A stretch of DNA of 64,000 nt from Serpula lacrymans var. lacrymans S7.9 (GCF_000218685.1 NW_006763299.1:1566031-1630030); one strand, 5' to 3'. Shown: positions 11,795 through 23,640, numbered from the stretch's first letter. Notes: generated from the sequence alone by a model not told the origin. Numbers and translations are program-made.

Positions 11795-12048
11795 TGAAAC
11801 TACAATAGATGTTAGTTTAAGGTGATCTCTAATAAATGTAATGTAACATACCTCAGCCGCTGCCCGAGAGGCTATAGAAACGACTGAGGTATTCCTATAC
11901 TAAACCCCCTACTACTTATAGTCGGAGGTGCTACTCGCTACAGTATAATGACTCCTAGGAGTACAATGGTTACTCCATGGAGTGGTGGCTATGCTCCATG
12001 GAGAACAATGGCTGCTTTGGCAGAGACCGGGTTTATCCGGTTTTGTCA
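11795..12048 (-). repeat. 3' LTR of the copia element
   Basis: It shares almost all of its sequence with 17157-17409, including CCTCAGCCGCTGCCCGAGAG and the end CCGGTTTTGTCA. The stop codon of the polyprotein lies inside it, just after the polypurine tract. The two copies differ mainly around ACTCCATGGAG-type short inverted motifs. Confidence 0.8.
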
Positions 12049-15000
12049 CTCCCACTCGAGTGCAACCGTAGTCCCATAGCTTTAGAGAATTTCCAGTGTT
12101 TTTCATGAGTGAGGGGTTTAGTGAGAATGTCTGCAACCATATCTCCTGTAGGAACATATCTGATTACTGCCTCTCCCTTTGATACTAAGTCATCTTGGAT
12201 AAAATGATATTTCCGTTGAATGTGTTTTGTGCGAGCACGGAACTGTGGATCTCGTGTAAGAATGATAGCTGCTTGATTGTCACAGTGCAATGTTGTAGGT
12301 CCATTTTGAGCATGTCCAATTTCTTCAAAAAATGTCCGAAGCCATACAAGGTGTTGTCCAGCATTGCTCAATCCAATGTACTCTGACTCCGTGGAGGATA
12401 AAGCTACCATGCTTTGTCTTTTGCTTGTCCAGGAGATTGCTCCTCGGATGGTGATAAAGACAAACCCTGATGTTGATCGAGACGTGTCTGGGTCTCCAGA
12501 CCAATCTGCATCTGAATATCCATAGAAATCCATGTCCATGGAGACATCTGTGCCATCATATCGTGGTTCCATGTCCCTGGTTGCTTTCAGATATCGGAGG
12601 ACACATTTTGCAGCTTCCCAGTGATGGCTCCTTGGAGCTGAGCTATGCCTGCTTAGTATTCCAACAACGTAGGCAATGCCTGGGCGGGTTCCGAGCATGG
12701 CATACATGAGGGAGCCTACAATTGAGAGGTATGACACTTGACGCCCTTCAATATGCATCTCGTGTTGCACAATATCTTCCCCTGGAGCATTTGCAAGGAG
12801 TTTTGATCCATGGGCCATTGGTGTCCATACTGGTTTGCAGTTTTTCATTCCAGTACGCTCCAGGACTGTGTCAATGTATTGGCGTTGCAATAGGGATTGT
12901 AACAACCAAGAGTTATTTACTCTGGCGCACACAGGAACACACTATAAAGAAGATGATGGGGAGTGGTTACCCCCTAGGCTGCAGTGAGTTAGTTGTGCTA
13001 GACAACAGGAGGACTCGCTGAGTCCTTCCCCATGTATTGCTCTTGTATATATACTAAAATACATGAGGTACTGTACAGTTGTAAATAAAGTTCAAAGTCC
13101 AATGTCTAGCATGTGACCGGTCACATAATGAGTCTAGACACTGGTCAGGTGATGTGTCACATGACTGGTCATGTGACTTGGAAAATAAAAGTAGAAGTAC
13201 AAAAGTGAAGCATAAGTAGGTGCTGGTATGTTAATTGTAACAGGGATATTGTTTTGTTTGAACGATCACGTTGGATTTCTATTCTGAGGATGTATTTTGC
13301 TTCTCCAAGGTCCTGCATTTTGAATATGGATTCGAGTTTGGCTTTTGTGATATCCATGAATTTTCGGGATGAAGCTCCTAGGAGGAGGTCATCTACATAG
13401 ACAACAACAAAGCATATTTGTTTGTTGTCCTGGAATACATAGAGACATATTTCTGCATTTAGTCTTGTGAAACCAAGCTCCTGGAGCTTGCGATCAAAAG
13501 TTTTGTTCCATGTACGACCAGCTTGTTTTAACCTGTAGATGGATTTCTTCAATCTTCAGCAGTATCCAGGTTGGATAGGAACACACCCTGGAGGAAGCAT
13601 GTACAGTTCTTCTTCAAGTTCTCCAGATAAGCTGTGGATACGTCCATTTGATCAAGTTCTAGGTCGTACTTTGCTGCCAGGGCTAGAATAATTCGGATTG
13701 ACTCTAAGTTTGCAACCGGAGCAAAAATCTCCTGGTAATCAATCCCCTCCCTTTGAGTAAAACCTCGTGCAACAATCCGGAGTTTGTATCTCTCAATGTT
13801 TCCGTTTTGATGAAACTTGATCCGGAACACAGGTTTTGATGTGATGGGTTTTACTCCCTTCAGAAGTAGAACAGTGTCATATACTGCATTAGTATTGAGA
13901 CTGAGGAGTTCCTCCTCCAAGGCAGACTTCCATAATTCTCCATCCGGATGTGATAAGGCTTCCTTTAGTGTCCTTGGAAGGTCTGTGTTAGATGGACCGG
14001 TACTTGCTATTCCAGCAAAGAATGTCTCCTCTGTATCAGATGTTTCTTCATGAACCTCAGGAGTGTTAGGTTTCTCCATGGAGTTGTTATGCTGCTCTTT
14101 TCGAGACTGTTCCTCATCTAGAGTCCTTTGATAATCTCGGTTTTTGTCTGCAGGACGGGTCTGGCGACTGCTTCTGCGTACTCCTAGGACTTCAGCAGGC
14201 ACAACTGCTCTTTTAGGAACTTGTGCAGGTACTCCAGGGAGTAGACACATTTGTGTATTTATTGCCCCACTCACTCCTGAAGGTGTTGGATCACTCCTCA
14301 GAGGTGTTGGATGACTCCTTCGAGGTGTTGTATGCCTTCCAGAAGCTGATCCAATGGACAGGCTGTCTAGCTGTATTCGGACTTTTTCCACATCAGCTGG
14401 CTGTATGTTGAGGGGCTGTCCTCCCACTGACTGTAACTCTACTTTGGCTTTCAGTTCTGAAGATGGCCAGTGTTCAGGTCTTGGTTGTAGAGACTGTTGT
14501 GGAGGGTGTCTTAGCTGATCAGGTGCTCCCACTGCTCTCGGAACGTCTCCACGGAGGTATTGCCCCACTGCTTTCGGAACATCTTCATGCTGATATGGTT
14601 CCATTGCTTGTGGAACATCTCCTTGGAGATGTGGTTCCATTTGCAATTCATTTGGATCTCGGATCCAAGGGTCAGGATCATCCTCCTCCAATGTTTTTTG
14701 GTCTGGATAGTGAGCATTCTCTGGAATGAGTCCCTCCCACTGATCTGTGCTAGTGTCTGTGTTCCAGGGAGCAGTGTCATCCTTTTGTACCTTTCCGGAT
14801 TCATTGAATATGACATGCCGACTGGAAAACACAGTCCATTTTTCAGTGTCTAGGAGTTTGTAGGCTTGCTTTCCATGTGTGTAGCCAATCATTATGGCTT
14901 TGCGCCCCTTGGAGTAAAACTTCCCTTGCCTTTTGTCTTTCGGAATCAAGGCATATGTTTGGCATCCGAAAGGGCAAAACAAAGTTGGATCAACTCTCCT

Positions 15001-17019
15001 TTTAAACAGTATTTCATATGGGGTCTTTCCATGGAGTCCTGATGCTGGGCTGCGTGCTGTGATATATGCAGCTGTTTGCATGGCATCTACCCAAAATGAT
15101 TTTGGGAGCTTGGAATCATAGAGCATAGTGGTTGCTAATGTAGCCAATGTCTGATTCATGCGTTCTGCAATGCCATTTTGTTCCGGAGTATCTGCAGCTG
15201 TAGTTTCTTGGATGACACCATCTCCTCGGAGTTGATTTTTGAATGCATTGCCAGTATATTCTCCTCCCCCATCGCTCCGGAGGAATTCTGTGTATAGTGG
15301 AGTGAAGTTTTCTTCTCCCAAATGAGTCCAGAAGAATGTTTGGACATCTTCTTTCCATTGCTTGTATCGTTCCAGTGCTTCACTTGTATGTTTTAGGAAA
15401 TATATCCATGGAAATTTGGAGAAATCATCTACAATGATAATCCAGTACCGAAAACCCTCCCTGGAAGTTGGTTTGATTGGTCCTCCAACATCTGTGTGCA
15501 CAATTTGTATGGGATGCTTGGCTTGGTTTCCTCCAGTGGACTTGAAAGGTAATTTCTTCATCTTTCCTAAAGCACAAGGTTCACAAAACTCCGGGGTTCC
15601 GGTAAGGGTGTCTATGTCCTGGAGCTGTCTTTTTGTAACCATTCATTGCAAGCGGTCCATTCCAATGTGTCCCATTCTCCTGTGCAATAAATTTACATCT
15701 ACTGCTGCAAAAGCTGACTCCAGGTTGATTTCGAGTTTTGCTTGGATGTGATAAAGTCCTCGCTTGTGTAACACAGTGAGGATAAGTTCCTCCTTTTTCC
15801 GAACTTCACAAGCATTTGACCCTGCTGGAAAAAGTGTTGATAACCCCGTTTTGGACAATTTGTGGACAGAGACGAGTGCTAAAGTGAAGTTTGGCACAAG
15901 TAAGACATTTGACAGTGCAATATTGTAGTTCTTTTTGCCAACAGTTGCTTGTAGGATTACTGTTCCAATGCCAATGGCATTTACAGAGGATTCATCCCCA
16001 AAACTGATTGTCCTCGGAGGATGCAGAACATGGTATATTCCTGGCTCAAACCAGGAGCGGTGAGGGACCATGTGGGATGTTGCTCCGGAGTCAATAATAA
16101 TTGTTGTTTTGGTCTTATCGGGTTCCGACACAAGGTAAGCTTGAATGCGTTTAGCAAGGGGCTTGGAAATATGTACATATTCCAATGCAATATGACTCTG
16201 TTCCTCCTCGGAGTCAGATCCAGATGATTGCTCTGCCGTATTTGCCTTTTCCTTCTCTTTTCCTTTATCCTTGTGCCTTTCCTTTCCCTTCTTCCTTTGA
16301 CCTTTTTCAGCTGACTGAAGTGTTTGACACTCCGAGGTGTTGTGTGATTTGGCTTTGTGGAAGTTACACCATTTCTCCTCGGATTTGAGTGCTGATTTGG
16401 AACCTCCAGGGGCCTTCCCTGACTGTTGTGCAACTTCTGCAGTGATCCGGATCTCGACTGCATCTAAGGTAAGTTTATTTTCTTCAATCGTGTTGATTAC
16501 TGATGACTGAAATATTTGCCATTCAGGAGTGCATGGGAGAGATTGGAGAAGAGCGAAAGCCATGAGTTTGGTATCAACTCCTAGTTTCATTCCGGAGAGG
16601 TGTGAATCAATTGTCCGGATTTTCGCAATGTGGTCCTGGATAGGTGTTGTCCCATCCCAGGACAATTTGGTGAGTTGCTAGAATGAATAGAAGGCCGAGG
16701 CAATGTTGGACATTTGATGGAGTGAGACAAGTTTATCAAATAACTCCTTGGAGCTGGTGAGGTCTCCAGTCCTCATTAGGAGGGCATCAGAGATGTGGTC
16801 CTGGATGATTCCATGTGCCTTTTCATCCTTAAGTATCCAGGGGATCTCAGGATCCTCCGAGGAGGTAGGTTTTCCTGGTGAGGGCTTAAGCTCCTCTCCA
16901 GTAACAACCCGGAGAACTTTTTCCCGACGTAGCTTTGAGATGATCCGGAGTTTCCATGTCTGAAAATTGTTGGGTCCAGTGAGAACTGGACATGCGGATG
17001 TATCGCGTGCTGTGGTCAT
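12033..17019 (-). pseudogene. Copia gag-pol polyprotein, broken
   Basis: Reading down from 17019: gag (starts MTTARDTSACPVLTGPNNFQ), a CCHC-type zinc knuckle near 16340 (WCNFHKAKSHNTSEC), the protease motif DS-GAT near 16090, the GAG-pre-integrase and integrase region with VHTDVGGP and RSDGGGEY (15.5-15.1 kb), RT with YVDDLLLG near 13400, and RNase H with TESEYIGL and CDNQAA (12.4-12.2 kb). Breaks: TAG in place of CAG at about 16678, TGA in place of CGA at about 15643, a small deletion frameshift near 13620, TGA in place of TGG at about 13556, and a solo LTR in the RT. The RNase H end is still open and stops inside the 3' LTR. The element cannot be autonomous. Confidence 0.88.
12898..13242 (-). 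repeat. Solo LTR, family LTR-1, inserted in the copia RT
   Basis: Runs TGTAACAACC to ATTGTAACA and is flanked on both sides by GGGAT (12893-12897 and 13243-13247), a 5 bp target duplication. It is the reverse complement of the repeats at 35062-35460 and 47075-47475. It separates NKTISL from QRQYIDTVL in the copia polymerase. Confidence 0.9.
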
Positions 17020-17156
17020 GGTTCCAAGGTTGCCGTTTCAAATAAGAATTATTTCCTGCATAGCTTTTGCGCACCAGGGCTCATAACCTAATAAACCTAA
17101 GTGAAACTCAACCACTGCCCTAGAGGCTATAGAAACGACTTTATTATTTACCTAAG

Positions 17157-17409
17157 TGAAACTACAATAGATGTTAGTTTAAGGTGATCTCTAATAAATG
17201 TAATGTAACATACCTCAGCCGCTGCCCGAGAGGCTATAGAAACGACTGAGGTATTCCTATACTAAACCCCCTACTACTTATAGTCGGAGGTGCTACTCGC
17301 TACAGTATAATGACTCCTAGGAGTACAATTGTGTTCCTAGGAGAACAATGGTTACTCCATGGAGAACAATGGCTGCTTCGGCAGAGACCGGGTTTATCCG
17401 GTTTTGTCA
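17157..17409 (-). repeat. 5' LTR of the copia element
   Basis: Near-identical to 11795-12048. To its left (17098-17150) lies a partial extra copy of the LTR containing GAGGCTATAGAAACGACT, so this end has a small tandem duplication before the primer-binding region. Confidence 0.78.
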
Positions 17410-17439
17410 CCCAACTCCCCTCAACACAACTCCATCCCC

Positions 17440-18120
17440 CACAATGTTGACACCTCTACAATTTTTCCTGAAATCCAGTTCACGGACACTGATGATGCAT
17501 TCCTGCAGCCAGTGGTTGTCACCATCTGTTTTCCGGGTGTTCTATCAAGGCATCTTGTTGATGGTGGCATTGTAAGTATCTAGACTTCCCTTCATTGCCT
17601 TTTTGTTGATTAATCCTGTGCATTATCTTATAGGCCATTCAATTTTCTGTAACTCTAGCAGAAGAATACAAATCACTTGCAACCCCAGTTGTTCAAGTGG
17701 TCTCCTGGAATTATTTCGGGTCAGAGCAGTCACTGCATTCTGGTGATGTGAGCATTTCCCTCTTTTTATTTAAACCATATATGTTCTTATATAGCTTTGA
17801 TAGACATGTTTTATAGACAATGATTGCAAATCCTCGAGCCCCTTTGCGGACATTCTTGTCAATTTTCTACCGCTCTCACATTTATTCAACCACTTACGGT
17901 CACATCATTGGTTTTTGCTGTCCAGGCAAATTCAGGAGTGGCTTGTCACTATCCCCAAGGAGTCGCAGCACTGGTCGTGGGGTCGAAATGCATTTTGGCT
18001 CGCATTCATTGGTGCCAACCCGTACTTTCCAAATGGCTCATGGTCCAAATGGGACCCAAGAATTCTGCTGCAAGGTCAGTTTATTGAGCGGTGGTTGGAA
18101 GACTGCTCAGATGACAATTA
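17440..18120 (+). pseudogene. Unidentified multi-exon coding remnant
   Basis: Frames on the plus strand join across plausible GT-AG introns (for example GTAAGTATC near 17572 to TTATAG at 17631). They encode VDTSTIFPEIQFTDTDDAFL, then FPGVLSRHLVDGGI, FSVTLAEEYKSLATPVVQVV and, near 17910-18120, IPKESQHWSWGRNAFWLAFI. The last exon ends at a TAG at 18119-18121. The hydrophobic and aromatic pattern looks like real protein, but I do not recognise the family. The start codon is not evident, and the copia element abuts its 5' side. Confidence 0.4.
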
Positions 18121-18399
18121 GAAGCCCATTACAAGCAAAGAGGAAATTCTTGAGCGGATATGGTCCAATTCCTGTAAACATGCAGGTCTATTTTTCCCTC
18201 ACGCTGTTGTATCTTCGACTTAAAATATGTATTTGAGCTCTGCGTCTTTATTTAATGGATCACGCTTGCACATAAATATGTTGTTTATCACTACAAATTT
18301 ATGTATTGTATTTTGGTGGACAATAAGCTGTGTTACTCGCTCGTTCTTACATTCAGACACAAGGATTTGAGATAGTGAGAACAGATATTAGTTTATAAT

Positions 18400-19096
18400 T
18401 GTGAGGCAACGATAAACTATAACAAGAACTAAACCTATCTCCTTCTGCACTTGCAGGGAGTAAGGGTCCAATGAGCTTGAGGTCGACAGACGCTAGTAAA
18501 TATAGCGAGTAGAGGACTTTTGAGGGGTAAGCTTCAAAGGTTCTTGTTGAGGAGTAAAGCGGGTAAATTCAGTAATAGAAAGCTAAGGAGCTATACATGA
18601 ATAGGTACGGCTTTATATAGGGAACTGTCCGTGCCTCAGACCGAAAAGAGAATATACGAAAAGTGGTCTGAGGGATTAATCAACCAATAAGAAAAAGGGG
18701 AGGTAACTATCGTACGACTTCTGACTTGATTAATCAGCAGGTGAGAGACTTGTACTAATAATAGAAGATTGTCACGCATGGTCAGGAACCGTATCCTCAT
18801 AATGAGGTACGATTCTAGATAAGGCGTTATTAGTATTACCAGGCTTTACTGGGGCTTGGAGCTGGTTGGCGAGATGCCTACTACCAGTCCCTACCCAGTG
18901 TGCTGGCTAGCTGGAAGCGATGTCCAGTCTCTGATCTGTGATATAAAGTGGTAGCGATGGTTAAGAAAGCCTGTGAGGGCTATGAGAAGTAAGATGGCAA
19001 AGGATACCTCTAGCCCTAGAGCCAGAGGTGTAACGGGAAAAGCGTTTGAGAACCAAGACATAACGAAGATAGGAAAATAATAAAACGGTCCTTACA
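18400..19096 (-). repeat. Solo LTR, family LTR-2
   Basis: In plus orientation it runs TGTGAGGCAACG to GGTCCTTACA, flanked by ATAAT on both sides (18395-18399, 19097-19101). It is the reverse complement of the LTR at 28539-29219 and of the fragment at 19596-19920. Length 697 bp. Confidence 0.92.
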
Positions 19097-19101
19097 ATAA
19101 T

Positions 19102-19595
19102 CAGATTTATCGACCAGGTGTCTAGACAATATTACATGCTTATAGGGCGGATGTGTGGTCTCATATGTCTGTCCTACATCTAGCTACGAGAGCGCCCATG
19201 TGTCTAGTGGCATATATCTGTTGAACATCCTTACTACGTCCCTATGATACCTGAACGCCGTACCTCAAATAACTACGTAAAACCTCATCGCGGTATCCTT
19301 GGACCGACCTCAATCATATAAAAACAGCTTTTTATTGTACGCATGTCCTACCTAGGTTACGGATAGCCTACACATCCCATACCGTTGAAATGTGTACGTT
19401 CCCACAGTGTGGGCTGTTCACGGCTTTGAGCCACTTCAATATCACAGCCGGCGGTAAATTCGCTCTATGGTAGTCGTACACCAAACACTTCTCTTGTCAT
19501 TCCTGTACTCCCAAGTGGATAGCCGAAACCATATTCATATGGCATCACAGAACCATCCGCACAAAATTTGGGGTCACATATCGAAATCCAAGATG
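19102..19595. other. Spacer between two inverted LTR-2 copies
   Basis: No gene was recognised. The segment separates a complete minus-strand LTR-2 from a truncated plus-strand LTR-2, so the three pieces form a large inverted repeat. The motif CCGGCGGTAAATT near 19450 recurs near 22960 (GGCCGGCGGTAAATTTATCC), suggesting both flank remnants of one repeated unit. Confidence 0.4.
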
Positions 19596-19920
19596 TGTAA
19601 GGACCATTTTATTATTTTCTTATCTTCGCTATGTCTTGGTTCTCGAACACTTTTCCCGTTACACCTCTGGCTCTAGGGCTAGAGGTATCCTTTGCCATCT
19701 TACTTCTCATAGCCCTCACAGGCTTTCTTAACCATCGCTACCACTTTATATCACAGATCAGAGACTGGACATCGCTTCCAGCTAGCCAGCACACTGGGTA
19801 GGGACTGGTAGTAGGCATCTCGCCAACCAGCTCCAAGCCCCAGTAAAGCCTGGATACACTAATAAAACACCTTGTTCAGGATTGTACCTCATCATGAGGA
19901 TACAATTCCTGAACACGTTG
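19596..19920 (+). repeat. Truncated LTR-2 copy (5' 325 bp)
   Basis: Starts TGTAAGGACC and follows the LTR at 28539 through CTCATCATGAGGATAC and TCCTGAACA. It then stops abruptly where block D1 begins. There is no matching right half. Confidence 0.85.
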
Positions 19921-19924
19921 TCGA

Positions 19925-21730
19925 TGATGAGAACTGCAGTTAGAAAACCACACACAAATCAAACTAACACACAATCCTCCCAGATTCCACGGAACTTGTT
20001 TATGGGCTTTGCCTCCTAGAACAGTGGAGTGGTCTGGTTGTTCGTGGGGTGGTACGTATAAAGATCCTTCAAAGTAAAACCCAGAGGTGTATGAGTGTGG
20101 GTTTTGAGGAGGAGGGATAGTTGAATTTATAGAAGGATAGGGGCTTTGTGACGAGTATAGACGAGCACTACCTTGCTAATCGTAGCACAAGGTAGGTTTG
20201 AGAACAACAATATGACGAGGTTCCCAGTGATAGCAGGCTCCTGACACACAAACTGTAGTGCTCAGAAGGACTCTAATCGAAAGGGATGACAATGACTTCA
20301 AAAGTGGGAAGTGACGATGACAGCAGTTGACAGTGGTAAAAGTGGGAAGTGTTGTGACCACACTGGATCACAAGTAGCAGAGTAGTGAACTTGAGAGTAG
20401 AGAAGAAGTCTGGATTGGAGTTCTTGTTCTCTATTTTTACAAGGTAAAATACAGGGGTTTATATAGTAAAAGAAAAGTAGGCTATGCACAGTATAGCTGT
20501 GCAAAAAGAATGAGAAAGAACATGAAGGAAGGAATGTACGCTGACAAATCCTGCATAGGTAGTACAGGATAAGATTGTCAAAAAAAGGAAAAGAAAGAGA
20601 TAGAACAATGAATGCTGTGAGTAATGTCACAGGTTTGTACAGCCATAAAGTAAAGTCCAATAGCAAAAAGAGAGCAGGAAAATCATGATGTCATGGGAAG
20701 ATGCAGTAAAAAAAGGGCAAGGCAAAACACTATCAGTATCAACACAGTTCCTTTATTGTCAGTCAGGCATTCTAAAAAAATATGTGTCCATAAAAATGAT
20801 TCAAAAATCAAAAATAATCACACTGTAAATGAATGTTCTGCTGAAGAAAAAGAAACTGGAACCACCGGTCCACCACCTAGTCCAAATCCGACAGTTCCAT
20901 GGCCTTACCAATGGACTGGTTGTGTTGGACCACCTGATCAAATGAGGGAGGGAGAGGAGTAGTTCCAATTTGGAACAAGTGAGTCCCAGGCAGCGTGTGG
21001 TAGGTGTAGCTGTAGCGAAGACGATGGACAAAAGATAAGTGTACCCAAGTGAATGGGACAGCGATGAACATGGGCGACGCAAGGGGATGAACCTTCTCCA
21101 GCTCAAAAATTACCCACCCACGCTCCAACCAGGCAAGACGAGCGACCGATGTTTTGATAGTATATGATGGCAGATCGACGTCATGAAGATGGACCTGTTG
21201 CCCTATTTGGACCGGCCACCGGGGCTTTGCTGATATCAGCAGTGGCACGTGGTAGTCAATGGATCGGCGACGGAAGCGGATAGGAAGTGGTGACATCAGA
21301 AATGGTGGGGGTGCAAATAAGATGAGGAGGAGGAGGGTGGAGGTGACAAACAAGTGGATTAGAATGGGGATCCAGAAACGACCGTCAGTTGAGAATAAAA
21401 AGGAGAGGAAGGGGCCCATGGTGGGGCTAGGCAAAGGAAGGGGAGTAAGGGAAACGACAAAAGCGAGGGCGCAATGCAATGTGTAGCCAGTGGCGATGCG
21501 AAAATTTGCCAAAATGCCGAAACGCGGAAAGTACCAGATGGAAAAGCAAAGGTGAGCGTGACTGGATTGCCTAATAGAGGTGGTGCTGATCAGCCACAAG
21601 TTCAAAAGGGCAATATTAATTACTATTCCACGTGGCACTGTGCCTGTGTGGCGCAAAGGCGAGTCTTTTTGAATATTCGCTTTGTTATTGACACCTGTCC
21701 ATGCTACCAATCAACTTTGGTGCATGACAC
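19925..21730 (-). repeat. Repeat block D1: LTR-like part plus unidentified ORF
   Basis: Matches 37185-38969 in the same orientation. The left part (19925-20693) looks like an LTR read on the minus strand: it runs from TGACATCATGATTTTCC to TCTCATCA with a TATATAAACCCC box near 20460. The right part carries a long minus-strand ORF. About 600 bp in the middle (roughly 20600-21210) appear identical by eye to D2, while both flanks are clearly diverged. Confidence 0.75.
20877..21710 (-). CDS. Unidentified ORF in block D1, membrane-like
   Basis: A 277-codon open frame. The N-terminal half is very hydrophobic (for example PILIHLFVTSTLLLLILFAP) and could hold two or three membrane segments. The C-terminal half contains VHLHDVDLPSYTIKTSVARL, FIAVPFTWVHLSFVHRL and GTHLFQIGTTPLPPSFDQVV. 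The same C-terminal half recurs in D2 (38127-38783) and as a fragment at 43985-44250. In D2 it lies directly downstream of a gypsy integrase, where errantiviruses carry a third ORF; that makes an accessory retroelement protein possible. No family was recognised. Confidence 0.45.
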   Translation of the reverse strand: MVAWTGVNNKANIQKDSPLRHTGTVPRGIVINIALLNLWLISTTSIRQSSHAHLCFSIWYFPRFGILANFRIATGYTLHCALAFVVSLTPLPLPSPTMGPFLSFLFSTDGRFWIPILIHLFVTSTLLLLILFAPPPFLMSPLPIRFRRRSIDYHVPLLISAKPRWPVQIGQQVHLHDVDLPSYTIKTSVARLAWLERGWVIFELEKVHPLASPMFIAVPFTWVHLSFVHRLRYSYTYHTLPGTHLFQIGTTPLPPSFDQVVQHNQSIGKAMELSDLD

Positions 21731-21733
21731 TGC

Positions 21734-21985
21734 TTGCGATATTTCCTATACGACACTGCTCGTGAATTTGGCGTTGACATCAATAGTTTGTATACTCACA
21801 AACTGTGGGTCAACGTCAAGAAAGAATTCCTTCGTAAATTTGTATCATCTGCAATCAACATGCTGCACAAATTAAATGATAAAGACGGCGAGGATAAGGA
21901 GGTGTTTGGGTCCAGTGGTGCTCATGCAATTTCGAATGATCCTGTGTTTGAATCTGACAGCGACAGCGACAAGAGTTCACGGTGA
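21734..21985 (+). CDS. Short unidentified ORF beside D1
   Basis: 83 codons, with YDTAREFGVDINSLYTHKLW, then KKEFLRKFVSSAINMLHKLN, and an acidic Ser/Asp tail ending SDSDSDKSSR. It looks like the C-terminal end of a larger coding sequence truncated by the D1 junction. The start codon at 21734 is arbitrary. No family recognised. Confidence 0.3.
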   Translation: MRYFLYDTAREFGVDINSLYTHKLWVNVKKEFLRKFVSSAINMLHKLNDKDGEDKEVFGSSGAHAISNDPVFESDSDSDKSSR

Positions 21986-22244
21986 GAGTCCTATTCTGAC
22001 AGCAAGTGGGTTTAGAGTACCATGGTGCCCCGAGTAATTGTATTTGCGACAGATTAAGCTTGATCAAGATTGAATGATGAAGTGGAGTGGCACGTTGATT
22101 ACCAAGAAAGGAAGTGTTTGGTGACCGCAGGAACTGCACGACTGCCTACAGCGCCAGAGTCTTGGCCCATACCAAAACACTGGCATGCAGTAGGCAGGGA
22201 TTGAACACAGGATTATTGTCTCATACGCGGGGTGGGGATATACA

Positions 22245-22890
22245 TAGCTAGAACCACATAGATGTTATATGGTATTGCTGTCCGATATATGAGTTGTTCA
22301 TATGGCTCACCAGAACCGTACAATGTCCATATGGTGCTGCTATGCAATATGGAGGCTACCCATATCGTCAGTTACAACCATACATGGTGCTACTATCCAA
22401 TATGTGGGTTGCCTGTATGGTCAGTGAGAACCATACAGATATCATATGGTACACAGGATCCATACAAATATTATATGGTGCTACTATCCAATATGTGAGT
22501 TGCTCATATTGTCAATGAGAACCGTACAGATATCATATGGTACTGTTGCCTGATATGTCAATTGCCTATATGGCTGGCTAGAACCATACAACACCATATG
22601 GTGCTGACATATGATACACAGGTTACTGATATGGTGCACCACATCTCTACAGATATCATATGGTACTGTCAACTGAAATGTTGCTTATATGGCCAGTGAG
22701 AACCATAAAAAACCATATGGTGGACCAGATCCATACAAATATTATATGGTAACATATGGTTCTGCTTTCTGATATGTAGTTTGTTCATATGGCTGGCCAG
22801 AACCATACAAATATTATGTACTACTGCTGTCGATATATGGGTTACTCATATGGCTGACTAGCACCATACAGATATCATATGGTAGACGTA
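22245..22890. repeat. Degenerate minisatellite rich in ATATGGT/ACCATA
   Basis: About seven or eight diverged units of roughly 80-90 bp. Each contains GAACCATACA, ATATCATATGGT and a link such as GCTACTATCCAATATGTGAG. ACCATA and TATGGT face each other within units, so single strands could form hairpins. Open frames here (for example 22262-22498) are products of the repeat, not genes. Confidence 0.8.
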
Positions 22891-23640
22891 TCGTTGGTCA
22901 GAACCGTTATCAATGAAGTTGGATATGGTAGCTTGATTGTATTTGATGACTTTACGGCCGGCGGTAAATTTATCCTCGGCTTGGGTTGTTTACGACACTT
23001 AGTGCAAGACCGTGTGAGTTTAAACGGCCAGTCATTCGTCGCCTGCCCCCTAGGTTAGGCGCAACTCAATAATGTGTCGCTAATATCCTTTCGGCATTAT
23101 ATTTTTCTAGTATATTCCATTATTGGACGTGTATGTGGAAAGTTCCTCTGGTGGCTGATGGAAGCGGAGCTGCAGGCGGGTCTTGCTAGGTCTTGCTTGA
23201 TTCATTATCTTGGTGCATAATTATTGCCTGTTACGGTTGCGCTGGTCACGACTTGATCATTGTTCTCATGTCTCCAGACGCCTCGGGGCACCAATCAGCT
23301 TGGCATCGTAGGCGCTAACCTATTGACGCTTCCTAGGACGAAACCGTGATATCCCCAGCACGAGATCTGGTCAAATCCGGGCATCTTTCCCTCGAAGTCC
23401 ACACTTTTGGAGATCAAGAGGTTAGTGTCAGGTCTATCGTTGTCGCTGCATGTAAGATATTCATTATATTCATTCACAGATATACTCCTTATACTCTATT
23501 CCACATCTGACAGTTTTCTAGCTACCTGTGCGGCAATCGTTCAGCCTGTGGAGGCCCAAGTGCATCTCTCTTACCGGTTGCATCCGGTGTCCAACGATAG
23601 TATTGGTTTTACAGTGTAGGCTTCTGCTTCCCGGATTGAG
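22891..23640. other. No clear gene; short coding-like traces
   Basis: A frame at about 22938-23057 (FDDFTAGGKFILGLGCLRHL) and another at 23518-23619 (TCAAIVQPVEAQVHLSYRLH) look protein-like but have no supported start, splice pattern or family. They may be scraps of older elements. Confidence 0.3.

Larger units (their letters stand above)
11795..17409 (-). mobile_element. Degenerate Ty1/copia LTR retrotransposon
   Basis: Two direct repeats of about 250 bp flank a minus-strand gag-protease-integrase-RT-RNase H coding region, the copia order. The 3' LTR is preceded, in element sense, by the polypurine tract GAGTGGGAG and begins TGACAAAACC. Next to the 5' LTR is a primer-binding-like stretch, GGTTATGAGCCCTGGTGCGC. 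A solo LTR interrupts the RT (12898-13242). The outer LTR ends are uncertain because part of the 5' LTR is repeated at 17098-17150. No target-site duplication was found, so the flanks may have been rearranged. Confidence 0.85.

Noticed and set aside
20298..20666. Minus-strand ORF of 122 codons with a hydrophobic product
   Set aside because: It lies in the LTR-like part of block D1 around a TATA box; the D2 copy is frame-shifted, so coding is unlikely.
20693..20962. Plus-strand ORF identical in D1 and D2
   Set aside because: Identity comes from the conserved tract of the block; the minus-strand ORF in the same place extends much further and is seen a third time.
22262..22518. Open frames of 74-78 codons in the minisatellite
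   Set aside because: They are translations of the repeat in two frames and have no independent support.
22245..22890. Regularly spaced repeats resembling a CRISPR array
   Set aside because: Units are diverged along their whole length with no unique spacers, and the genome is eukaryotic.
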